From the NCBI RefSeq assembly GCF_009380165.1, contig NZ_WHUF01000008.1, positions 186,001-250,000 on the forward strand: 64,000 nt of DNA, written 5' to 3'. This stretch comes from Rugamonas rivuli. GTDB taxonomy: Bacteria > Pseudomonadota > Gammaproteobacteria > Burkholderiales > Burkholderiaceae_D. A model generated the notes under the pieces. It saw only the letters and a program-made list of their open reading frames with translations, did not search any database and was not told the DNA's origin. Positions 42,852 to 50,654 of this stretch are shown piece by piece. Both the position numbers and the translations under genes were made by a program. Within the stretch, counting starts at the first letter, position 1; each line of letters begins with the position of its first letter.

Positions 42852-43522
42852 TGGATATGACCACGCCACCCATGGCGCCGGACGGCGCCTCAAAGAAGCC
42901 GCTGACCGGCGAAGTGTTCGGGGCGTTGATCAATCTGTCGGGCCGTCGCCGCTTCACGTCGCAGCGCATTGTGTTGTATGCGCTGCTGGCGTCGCAAGGG
43001 CATGCCGATGGCGCGGCCACCGCGCAGGAAGCGCTGGCGCTGTTCCGGGGCGCGCACAAGTCCCTGCTGGCCGAGGCGGATGGCTTGCCGGGCGTGTTCT
43101 GCCCCGAACTGCACGACGCCTACTTCGGCAAGCCGGATGGCGACCGGCAGATCGTCGCCTTCGCCGACCTTGGCGAGCGTACCTTGAAGGCGATCGTGCA
43201 GGGCTCGTCGCAGGCCGGCGAGCTGCTGGCGGAGCTGGTTCGCATCACCACGCCGACGCTGGCGATCCTCAACACCATCACCGGCATCTACGAAGAGCAG
43301 GCGAAGAAGAATGCACGTCTGGTGCGCAAGCAGCTGCGCGGCGTGATCACCGATATCGATACGATCAATCGCCAGGCGCGCATGGTGGCGTTCAATGCAC
43401 GCATCGTCGCGGCGCGGGCGGGGCAAGCGGGCAAGGAATTTTCGGTGGTGGCGGGTGTACTGTCCAACATCACCGGCGAGATCGACGAAATGGTCAGCGC
43501 GGCGCTGGCCGCCGCAGGATAA
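42851..43522 (+). CDS. Soluble P-box/MCP-like protein, possible nitrate sensor
   Basis: A 223-residue cytosolic protein without a membrane segment. Residues 26-39 (INLSGRRRFTSQR) match the P-box that binds nitrate in NarX, NarQ and the PilJ/NIT family. Residues 172-212 match the chemoreceptor signalling tip (MVAFNARIVAARAGQAGKEF), ending in an antiparallel helix. It is translated directly after the importer ATPase. In Klebsiella NasR a NIT domain is fused to ANTAR; here P-box and ANTAR proteins are separate, so this protein may take the place of NasS in sensing nitrate for NasT. That is inference. Confidence 0.7.
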   Translation: MDMTTPPMAPDGASKKPLTGEVFGALINLSGRRRFTSQRIVLYALLASQGHADGAATAQEALALFRGAHKSLLAEADGLPGVFCPELHDAYFGKPDGDRQIVAFADLGERTLKAIVQGSSQAGELLAELVRITTPTLAILNTITGIYEEQAKKNARLVRKQLRGVITDIDTINRQARMVAFNARIVAARAGQAGKEFSVVAGVLSNITGEIDEMVSAALAAAG

Positions 43523-43529
43523 GGAGAAC

Positions 43530-44288
43530 ATGATGAGCAGCGTAACCCTGGTAGGCGCCGGTCCCGGCGACCCGGAACTGTTGACGTTAAAGGCCGTCCG
43601 CGCCATCGAGTGCGCCGACGTGGTGCTGATCGACGATCTGGTCAACCCGGAGATACTCTCCTTTGCGCCATCGACCGCGCGCGTGATCCAGGTGGGCAAG
43701 CGTGGCGGCTGCGCATCCACGCCGCAGGAATTCATCGAGCGGCTGATGATCGCCGAGGCGAGGGCGGGGCATCGCGTGGTACGGCTCAAGGGCGGCGATC
43801 CGTATATGTTCGGCCGGGGTGGCGAGGAACGCGCATCGCTGCGCGCGCATGGCATCGAGGTCGATGTGGTGCCGGGCATCAGCAGCGGCCTGGCCGCGCC
43901 GTCCAGCATAGGCATACCGCTGACGCATCGTTCGTGGAGCCAGGGCGTCACCTTCGTCACAGGCCATGGCAAGGACGAGGCATCTGAGCCGGAATGGAAA
44001 GCGCTGGCGCAGAGCGGCCTGACGCTGGTGATCTACATGGGCGTGGCCAGGGTGGACGCGATCCAGGCCGGCCTGCTGGCAGGCGGCGCGGCGGCCGATA
44101 CGCCGGTGGCGGTAGTGCAGTCAGCCACGCGCGACAACCAGCGGCAGCTACTTACGACGCTGGGCCAACTGCCGCAGGCTCTGCGCGACAGCGGCCTAGG
44201 CAGCCCAAGCATCATCGTCGTTGGCGACGTGGTGCGCTGCGCGGACGATTGGCAGACGCTCATTGCACCAATGCGCGTCAGTGCCTGA
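43530..44288 (+). CDS. cobA: Uroporphyrinogen-III C-methyltransferase
   Basis: A 252-residue SumT/CobA-type enzyme that adds two methyl groups to uroporphyrinogen III, giving precorrin-2 for siroheme. The SAM-binding VGAGPGDPELLTLKA, RLKGGDPYMFGRGGEE and GITSGL-like GISSGLAAPSS are diagnostic. Siroheme is the cofactor of the NirB encoded 3 kb later, which explains its presence in the nitrate operon. It starts after AAGGAG; a second ATG lies one codon later. Confidence 0.94.
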   Translation: MMSSVTLVGAGPGDPELLTLKAVRAIECADVVLIDDLVNPEILSFAPSTARVIQVGKRGGCASTPQEFIERLMIAEARAGHRVVRLKGGDPYMFGRGGEERASLRAHGIEVDVVPGISSGLAAPSSIGIPLTHRSWSQGVTFVTGHGKDEASEPEWKALAQSGLTLVIYMGVARVDAIQAGLLAGGAAADTPVAVVQSATRDNQRQLLTTLGQLPQALRDSGLGSPSIIVVGDVVRCADDWQTLIAPMRVSA

Positions 44289-44317
44289 CGCTGAGCAAGC
44301 TGCATCTGGGGGCTGGT

Positions 44318-45142
44318 TCACTTCGCGTCATATATCGACTTCAGGATGCTGACGAAATACCGGTGCGTTCCTATGGATTCCGTTCCCACCGTGAGCGTAT
44401 CGATGTGTGGTCCATCATATGCGAGGATCACCACCTTGTTCTTCATTTCCGCCCTTGCGCTGCCATCCAGCGCGGACATGAAAGACACGCTGCGGATCGA
44501 CTGCGGATGAATCGATATCGCGGAAGCCTGATTCTTGTCATCGACCTTGATGATATGTGAGCCTATCTGTATTTGACGCTCCGCACTGAGAATGGCTTTC
44601 CGACCTGCGGCCATTTCTATGGCACAGAGGACTAGCGATTTCACGATGCGCGACTGATACTGTTCTACCGTAGGCACAAGCGCGGAATTGAAGTCGACGA
44701 ATCCCACGTCGGCGGCCTGTTTTGCAAACAGAGGCAGCGGAATCCACCCGCGCGCACCAGTAGCCGCAACGTTAAACTGGCCAGAAATGGAGAATCTGGC
44801 GTCAAGCGGATTGGAACTATTTTCTCTATCGGCCAAACGGGCTTGCAGAACTGTCGGGACACGCGACAATGCGCGGGCCAAACGCATGTCAGTTTTCTCG
44901 TCCTTTGGTTGGTCCAGGAAAAACTTCACTACGATGGCTTTGGCGCCCGCATTGGCGATGGCATTAATCCCATCAGCCAAAGTGCCTCTATCGAGCGGAA
45001 TGGCGCCGAACTTCGCTTCGGTTTTCGCATCAATGAAGACAACGGCAAAGTCCTCATCGAATGAAGCGCACCATGCGGTTGCTGGTACGGCAGCCGCAAT
45101 GAAAACCCAGGCAACTAATCGTATCGAGAACAGAATGTTCAT
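44318..45142 (-). CDS. Exported stand-alone CHASE2-like protein
   Basis: A 274-residue protein with a signal peptide (WVFIAAAVPATAWC). The rest resembles a CHASE2 sensory domain: FAVVFIDAKTEAKFG at the start, LADGINAIANAGAKAIVVKFFLD, then ADVGFVDFNSALVPTVEQYQSRIV. In usual proteins CHASE2 is followed by membrane segments and an output domain; here neither is present, so it would be a free or tethered periplasmic protein. The Cys after the signal might be a lipidation site, but the lipobox is not clear. The assignment is moderate. Confidence 0.6.
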   Translation of the reverse strand: MNILFSIRLVAWVFIAAAVPATAWCASFDEDFAVVFIDAKTEAKFGAIPLDRGTLADGINAIANAGAKAIVVKFFLDQPKDEKTDMRLARALSRVPTVLQARLADRENSSNPLDARFSISGQFNVAATGARGWIPLPLFAKQAADVGFVDFNSALVPTVEQYQSRIVKSLVLCAIEMAAGRKAILSAERQIQIGSHIIKVDDKNQASAISIHPQSIRSVSFMSALDGSARAEMKNKVVILAYDGPHIDTLTVGTESIGTHRYFVSILKSIYDAK

Positions 45143-45152
45143 TCGGAGGTCG

Positions 45153-46100
45153 TCATTGCGCCTGAATGAACTGGCTCGATTCGCCTTTGAACCATTTTGC
45201 GAGGCCGCCGATGAAATCCTGGAGGTTAGCCTTGTCCGGCGCCTGAAGCGCGTGGCCGGCGTTGGGGTATTCGATGAAGGTGAAATTCTTTTCCGGGTGG
45301 CGCGCGAAGTAGTCGCGCAAGGCTCGTCCGGATTCGATCGCCTCGCTGTCGTCCTTCTCGCCCATGGCGGCGATGATCGGGATGTCCAATTTGGCGTAGG
45401 TGGTCAGCGGATCGTAGAACAGGTGCGAGTTCCAGTAACGATATGGATGACCGAAGAATTCCTTGTCCAGGCTTTGCGGATCGGCCTTGATCGCGGCATA
45501 GGTCTTCAGGAAGATCTCGCGTGAAAACGGCTTGGCGTAGGGCTCTACGCCACGGTCGGCGAAGATCAGGAATACTTCGCTCTGCGGCAGTCCACCGCTA
45601 CCACCGGTGGCGAGCCAGCCTATCTTCGGGCTGCGCGAGGCGACCAGCGGCGCGACTGTCCCGCCTTCGGAGAAGCCCAGTATCGCCAGGCTGCGTGTGC
45701 CCAGCGCCTTCAAAGCCGGCTCCTGGCCGATGAACGCCAGGGTGTCGTTTACTCGGCGCTCCAAGGTATCCGCCTGATTGTAGGCCTCGGAACAGGCCTG
45801 GCCATCCGCACCTTTCTGGATGCCGATCTTTTCGAGGAAGTAGACATCCACCGGCGACGGGTAGCGCTCGAAGAAGAACTGCACGCGGCTGCCGAAGTCC
45901 TTGCAGCCCGATCCGCTGAGCAGCACGATGGGCGTCGCGCGCCCACTGTCCCCGGCATTGTGCAGATGATAGTAACGGCGCGCTTGTCCGTCGATCTGGA
46001 TCGTCGCCTCATCCAGCACGCGTGCGGCAAACGCGGATGTGGCCAACAGGGCGGCGCCGGCTGACAGCGCAGCGACGCAGAGAGAATGGCGTAAGGTCAT
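45153..46100 (-). CDS. Exported alpha/beta-hydrolase
   Basis: A 315-residue secreted hydrolase with a signal peptide (LATSAFA-ARVL). The nucleophile elbow is GFSEGG (Ser), the oxyanion region IVLLSGSGCKDFG, the acid in AAMGEKDDSEA and the His in YPNAGHALQ. It resembles esterase/dienelactone-hydrolase-like proteins. It lies just upstream of the CHASE2-like gene on the same strand, 10 bases apart, so they form an operon. I prefer the ATG at 46100; one at 46112 would add four residues. Confidence 0.8.
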   Translation of the reverse strand: MTLRHSLCVAALSAGAALLATSAFAARVLDEATIQIDGQARRYYHLHNAGDSGRATPIVLLSGSGCKDFGSRVQFFFERYPSPVDVYFLEKIGIQKGADGQACSEAYNQADTLERRVNDTLAFIGQEPALKALGTRSLAILGFSEGGTVAPLVASRSPKIGWLATGGSGGLPQSEVFLIFADRGVEPYAKPFSREIFLKTYAAIKADPQSLDKEFFGHPYRYWNSHLFYDPLTTYAKLDIPIIAAMGEKDDSEAIESGRALRDYFARHPEKNFTFIEYPNAGHALQAPDKANLQDFIGGLAKWFKGESSQFIQAQ

Positions 46101-46179
46101 GGGCGCCAGCATATGTCAGCATTAAGATATCGTCAACAAATCGGCGGCTGACGGGTTACACTGCCTGCACCGCCAGCGC

Positions 46180-46194
46180 GCACCGATAGCGTGC
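46180..46194. promoter_or_regulatory. Possible NtrC site (GCAC-N7-GTGC)
   Basis: GCACCGATAGCGTGC has the NtrC pattern GCAC-N7-GTGC, about 86-100 bases before the sigma-54 promoter at 46280, a usual enhancer distance. A further GTGC/GCAC pair follows at 46191-46204. Confidence 0.5.
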
Positions 46195-46279
46195 AATCGT
46201 GCACCGCAACATAGCATGATGGCCGCGCAGCCCACGCGCTGCGCGGCGCTTCCCCTCTGTAGCAGCCTCCAATCCGCTC

Positions 46280-46295
46280 TGGCACGCCTCTTGCA
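46280..46295 (+). promoter_or_regulatory. Sigma-54 (RpoN) promoter of the nitrate reductase operon
   Basis: TGGCACGCCTCTTGCA is an exact match to TGGCACG-N4-TTGCA. Transcription should begin near 46306, three bases before the first ANTAR hairpin. Confidence 0.92.
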
Positions 46296-46308
46296 ATACA
46301 GAGGCTAA

Positions 46309-46390
46309 GGGATCAACGGCGATCCCCCCGAATACATACGCCGACCCAAAGACGGGTTGGCAGGACAACGGCGTCCGCCCAACCCGGTCT
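46309..46390 (+). promoter_or_regulatory. ANTAR (NasT) target RNA: two hexaloop hairpins
   Basis: Hairpin 1 (46309-46326): stem GGGATC/GATCCC closing AACGGC. Hairpin 2 (46350-46390): stem GGAC/GTCC closing AACGGC, on a lower stem GGGTTGG/CCAACCC and AGAC/GTCT. Both loops are identical and have A1 and G4. The left arm of the following terminator (46370-46378) lies inside hairpin 2, so they exclude each other. Confidence 0.88.
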
Positions 46391-46426
46391 TAGGTGATCG
46401 TGGCTGCGCGGACGCCTTTTTGTTTT
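46370..46426 (+). terminator. Leader terminator controlling the NarK-NirBD-NasA operon
   Basis: A perfect 9-bp stem GGCGTCCGC/GCGGACGCC with a loop of 29 bases, followed by five T, a G and four T, and 17-20 bases before the transporter start. It competes with ANTAR hairpin 2. Confidence 0.88.
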
Positions 46427-46442
46427 CTGAACGGGATAAAAA

Positions 46443-47750
46443 ATGGCCACCAAAGCTACCAGCATCAAGCTCTTCTCGATCTCAACGCCTCAGATGCGGG
46501 CGTTCCACTTGACCTGGATGGCGTTCTTCGTCTGCTTCTTCGCCTGGTTCGCCTGCGCGCCGCTGATGCCGGTGATTAAAGGGGAATTCGGCCTGAGCGT
46601 CGCACAGATCGCCAACATCAACATCGCAGCCGTCGCCATCACCATCCTCGTGCGGCTGGTGGTCGGCCCGCTGTGCGACCACTTCGGCCCGCGCAAAACC
46701 TATACGGGCTTGCTGCTGCTGGGTTCCATCCCGGTGATCGGCGTCGCCTTCGCGCAGAGCTACGAGAGCTTCCTGTTCTTCCGCCTCGGTATCGGCGCGG
46801 CCGGCGCCAGCTTCGTCATCACGCAGTACCACACCTCGGTGATGTTCGCGCCTAAAGTGGTGGGCACCGCCAACGCGGCAGCCGCTGGCTGGGGCAATGC
46901 GGGCGGCGGCGTGGCGCAGGCCGTGATGCCGCTGCTGATGACCGCCATGGTCATGCTGGGCGTGAGCGAGGGCTTTGGCTGGCGCGCAGCGCTGATCGTA
47001 CCGGGCGTGCTGATGATCGTCATGGCAGGCGTCTACTACCGCTACACGCAGGACTGCCCGCAAGGGAACTTCAGCGAACTGCGCGCAGCAGGTATCGCCA
47101 TCGATGGGGGGGCAAAGAAAGGTGGCTGGGAGAGCTTCAAACTGGCCTCCGCCAATTACCGCGTATGGCTGCTGTTCATCACTTACGGCGCCTGCTTCGG
47201 CATCGAGATCTTCATCCACAACATCGCCGCCATCTACTACGTCGACCACTTCAAGCTGACGCTGGCCCAAGCCGGCATGGCGGCGGGCAGCTTCGGCCTG
47301 CTGGCGTTGTTCGCCCGTGCGTTGGGCGGCTGGGTGTCGGACAAATTCGCCGCCATCGGCAACCTGAATAACCGCGTCACGCTGCTGTTCGTGCTGATGC
47401 TGGGCGAAGGCGCCGGCCTGCTGATGTTCGCCAACGCCGGCACTGCCGCACTGGCCATCGGCGCCATGCTGGTGTTTGGCCTGTTCACCCACATGGCCTG
47501 CGGCGCGACCTACGCCATCGTGCCTTTCGTCGACAAGCGCGCCCTGGGCGGCGTGGCCGGCATCATCGGCGCCGGTGGCAACGTCGGCGCCGTCGCTGCG
47601 GGCTTCCTGATGAAAGGCCTGGGCAACACGCAGCAGACGTTGAGCATCCTGGGCATCGTCGTCGCCGCATCCGCGCTGTGCGCGCTGGCGGCCCGCTTCA
47701 GCAGCAGCGCCGTCGAAGAAACCGCCATCGCATCCAAGCTGGCAGCTTAA
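46443..47750 (+). CDS. narK: NarK/NasA-family nitrate/nitrite MFS transporter
   Basis: A 435-residue major-facilitator protein with 12 membrane segments. The nitrate signature GWGNAGGGVAQ (near residue 140) and the second one GAGGNVGAVAAGF (near residue 380) are both present, along with the substrate Arg in ITILVRLVVGP. It imports nitrate and may export nitrite. It is the first gene of the operon that runs into nirB; the start lies behind the leader terminator. Confidence 0.94.
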   Translation: MATKATSIKLFSISTPQMRAFHLTWMAFFVCFFAWFACAPLMPVIKGEFGLSVAQIANINIAAVAITILVRLVVGPLCDHFGPRKTYTGLLLLGSIPVIGVAFAQSYESFLFFRLGIGAAGASFVITQYHTSVMFAPKVVGTANAAAAGWGNAGGGVAQAVMPLLMTAMVMLGVSEGFGWRAALIVPGVLMIVMAGVYYRYTQDCPQGNFSELRAAGIAIDGGAKKGGWESFKLASANYRVWLLFITYGACFGIEIFIHNIAAIYYVDHFKLTLAQAGMAAGSFGLLALFARALGGWVSDKFAAIGNLNNRVTLLFVLMLGEGAGLLMFANAGTAALAIGAMLVFGLFTHMACGATYAIVPFVDKRALGGVAGIIGAGGNVGAVAAGFLMKGLGNTQQTLSILGIVVAASALCALAARFSSSAVEETAIASKLAA

Positions 47751-47764
47751 GAGGAAAACGCATC

Positions 47765-50296
47765 ATGAAAATTATCGTTATCGGTCACGGCATGGTCGGC
47801 CACAAGTTCCTGGAGAGCCTGGCCAACAGCGGCGCCGCCAATCTTCAGGTGACGGTGCTGTGCGAAGAACCGCGCCCCGCGTACGACCGCGTGCACCTGT
47901 CCGAATTCTTCTCCGGTAAATCGGCGGAAGACCTGTCGCTGGTGAAGCCGGGCTTCTTCGACCGCGACGACATGGTGCTGCGCCTGAACACCCGCGCCAC
48001 CGGCATCGACACCGCCCGCAAGACCGTCACCACCGCCGACGGCAATGTGCTGGACTACGACAAGCTGGTGATCGCCACCGGCTCCTTCCCCTTCGTGCCG
48101 CCGCTGCCGGGCAAGGAACGCAAGGACTGCTTCGTCTACCGCACCATCGAAGACCTGGAAGCGATGCTCGAATGCGGCCAGCGCTCCAAGACCGGCGTCG
48201 TCATCGGCGGCGGCCTGCTGGGCCTCGAATGCGCCAAGGCCCTGCGCGACATGAAGCTGGACACGCACGTGGTCGAATTCTCGCCGCGCCTGATGGCGGT
48301 GCAGGTGGACGACGGCGGCGCGCGCGTGCTGCGCCGTAAAATCGAAGAGCTGGGCGTGACCGTCCACACGGGTAAGAACACCACCGCCATCGTCGACGGT
48401 GTCGACGGCACGCACCGCATGGAGTTCGCCGACGGTGGCCACCTGGATGCGGACATGATCGTCTTCTCGGCCGGTATCCGCCCACGCGACATGCTGGCCC
48501 GCGAGAGCGGCCTGACCATCGGCCCGCGCGGCGGCATCGAGATCAACAACAACTGCGTCACCTCCGACCCGGACGTCTACGCCATCGGCGAATGCGCGCT
48601 GTGGGGCGGCTTGATCTTCGGCCTGGTGGCGCCGGGCTACGAGATGGCGCGCGTCGCGGCCAAGCACATGCTGGGCGAAGCGGCGGAATTCGCCGGCGCC
48701 GACATGAGCACCAAGCTGAAACTGATGGGCGTGGACGTGGCCAGCATCGGCGACCCGCACGGCAAGGTCGAAGGCAGCCGTTCCTACCAGTTCACCGACG
48801 AGCGCAAACAGATCTACAAGAAGATCGTCGTCTCCGATTGCGGCAAGTACCTGCTGGGCGGCGTGATGGTGGGCGACGCCAGCGAATACGGCACGCTGCT
48901 GCAAATGATGTTGAACAAAATCGAACTGCCGGAATCGCCGGAGTTCCTGATCCTGCCGCAATCGGACGGCGCGGCCAAGCCAGGCCTGGGTGTGGATGCG
49001 CTGCCGGAAGGCGCGCAGATCTGCTCCTGCAACGACGTGTCGAAAGGCGCGCTGTGCGCCGCGGTTGCCGGCGGCGCTACCACCATCGGCGAACTGAAAA
49101 GCTGCACCAACGCCGGGACCTCCTGCGGCGGCTGCGTGCCGCTGGTGACGCAGGTGATGAAGGCCGAGATGAAGAAGCTCGGCATGGCCGTCAACAACCA
49201 CGTCTGCGAACACTTCGCGTATTCGCGTCAGGAGCTGTTCCACCTGATTAAAGTCGGCCAGATCAAGAGCTTCGGCGATCTGCTGGCCAAGCACGGCAAG
49301 GGCCTTGGTTGCGACGTCTGCAAACCGCTGGCGGCCAGCATCCTGGCGTCGGTGTGGAACGACTTCGTGCTGAAGAAGGAACACGCCAGCCTGCAGGACA
49401 CCAACGACTACTTCCTCGGCAATATCCAGAAGGACGGCACCTACTCGGTGGTGCCGCGCATGCCGGGCGGCGAAGTGACGGCCGATGGCCTGATCGCGGT
49501 CGGCATGGTCGCCAAGAAGTACCAGCTGTACACCAAGATCACCGGCGGCGCCCGAGTCGATTTGTTCGGCGCCCGCGTCGAGCAGCTGCCGCTGATCTGG
49601 GAAGAGCTGATCGCCGCCGGTTTCGAATCCGGCCACGCTTACGGCAAGTCGCTGCGCACGGTGAAGTCCTGCGTCGGCTCGACCTGGTGCCGCTACGGCG
49701 TCGATGACTCCATCGGCCTGGCGATCGAACTGGAAAACCGCTACAAGGGCCTGCGCACACCGCACAAAATCAAGTTCGGTGTATCCGGCTGCACCCGCGA
49801 GTGCGCCGAGGCGCAGGGCAAGGACGTGGGCGTGATCGCCACCGAAAAAGGCTGGAACCTCTACGTGTGCGGCAATGGCGGCATGAAGCCGCGCCACGCC
49901 GAGCTGCTGGCGACGGACCTGGACAAGGCCACTCTGGTCCGGTACATCGACCGCTTCCTGATGTTCTACACCCGCACCGGCGACCGCCTTCAACGCACCA
50001 GCGTATGGCGCGAGAACCTCGAAGGCGGCCTGGATTACCTGAAGCAGGTCGTCGTCAACGACAAGCTGGGCATCGCCGCCGAGCTGGAAGCCGATATGCA
50101 GCACGTCGTCGACACCTACGCGTGCGAGTGGAAGGAAGCTGTCGAGAATCCGGAAACCCGCAAGCGCTTCCGCCACTTCGTCAACAGCGAGAAGGGCGAC
50201 GAGAACGTGCTGTTCATGGAAGAACGCGGCCAGATTCGTCCGGCCACAGTGGAAGAGCGCAAGCGCGTGATTCCGATCGCAGTCAAGGCAGCTTGA
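47765..50296 (+). CDS. nirB: Assimilatory nitrite reductase [NAD(P)H], large subunit
   Basis: Reduces nitrite to ammonia in the cytoplasm. The 843-residue protein begins with an FAD domain (VIGHGMVGHKFLE, then VVIGGGLLGLECAKAL), then a BFD-like [2Fe-2S] domain (CSCNDVSKGALC with CTNAGTSCGGC), then the sulfite/nitrite-reductase half repeats with the 4Fe-4S/siroheme ligands in SCVGSTWC and SGCTRECAEAQG. The ATG at 47765 is used; the longer frame overlaps narK. Confidence 0.97.
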   Translation: MKIIVIGHGMVGHKFLESLANSGAANLQVTVLCEEPRPAYDRVHLSEFFSGKSAEDLSLVKPGFFDRDDMVLRLNTRATGIDTARKTVTTADGNVLDYDKLVIATGSFPFVPPLPGKERKDCFVYRTIEDLEAMLECGQRSKTGVVIGGGLLGLECAKALRDMKLDTHVVEFSPRLMAVQVDDGGARVLRRKIEELGVTVHTGKNTTAIVDGVDGTHRMEFADGGHLDADMIVFSAGIRPRDMLARESGLTIGPRGGIEINNNCVTSDPDVYAIGECALWGGLIFGLVAPGYEMARVAAKHMLGEAAEFAGADMSTKLKLMGVDVASIGDPHGKVEGSRSYQFTDERKQIYKKIVVSDCGKYLLGGVMVGDASEYGTLLQMMLNKIELPESPEFLILPQSDGAAKPGLGVDALPEGAQICSCNDVSKGALCAAVAGGATTIGELKSCTNAGTSCGGCVPLVTQVMKAEMKKLGMAVNNHVCEHFAYSRQELFHLIKVGQIKSFGDLLAKHGKGLGCDVCKPLAASILASVWNDFVLKKEHASLQDTNDYFLGNIQKDGTYSVVPRMPGGEVTADGLIAVGMVAKKYQLYTKITGGARVDLFGARVEQLPLIWEELIAAGFESGHAYGKSLRTVKSCVGSTWCRYGVDDSIGLAIELENRYKGLRTPHKIKFGVSGCTRECAEAQGKDVGVIATEKGWNLYVCGNGGMKPRHAELLATDLDKATLVRYIDRFLMFYTRTGDRLQRTSVWRENLEGGLDYLKQVVVNDKLGIAAELEADMQHVVDTYACEWKEAVENPETRKRFRHFVNSEKGDENVLFMEERGQIRPATVEERKRVIPIAVKAA

Positions 50297-50306
50297 GGAG
50301 AAGATT

Positions 50307-50654
50307 ATGCATCGCGATATTCAAACCGATAACTGGATCGCCGTCTGCAACCTGGACGACATCGTGCCCAACACCGGCGTGTGCGCCCTGTTGAACAAGC
50401 AGCAGGTCGCCGTGTTCCATGTGGACGACGGCAGTGCGCGCGTGTTCGCCATCGATAACTACGATCCGAATTCCGAAGCGTCCGTGCTGTCGCGCGGATT
50501 GGTGGGCAACCTGGGCGAGCGCATCGTGGTCGCCTCGCCGATCTACAAGCAGCACTTCGACCTGCAAACGGGCGAGTGCCTGGAAGCGCCGGAACATTCG
50601 GTCGGCACCTATCCCGCCCGCATCGACGGCGGCAAAGTGTGGGTAGGCCTGTGA
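50307..50654 (+). CDS. nirD: Nitrite reductase small subunit
   Basis: A 115-residue Rieske-like protein. The Cys/His ligands of a true [2Fe-2S] Rieske centre are absent, as in NirD. The sequence WIAVCNLDDIVPNTGVCALL and ERIVVASPIYKQHFDLQTGECLEAP is typical. It pairs with NirB in the cytoplasm. Its stop overlaps the GTG start of the next gene (GTGA). Confidence 0.95.
   Translation: MHRDIQTDNWIAVCNLDDIVPNTGVCALLNKQQVAVFHVDDGSARVFAIDNYDPNSEASVLSRGLVGNLGERIVVASPIYKQHFDLQTGECLEAPEHSVGTYPARIDGGKVWVGL

Noticed and set aside
47747..50176. 809-codon open frame on the minus strand over nirB
   Set aside because: Shadow of the nirB codon pattern; no start signal or family sequence.
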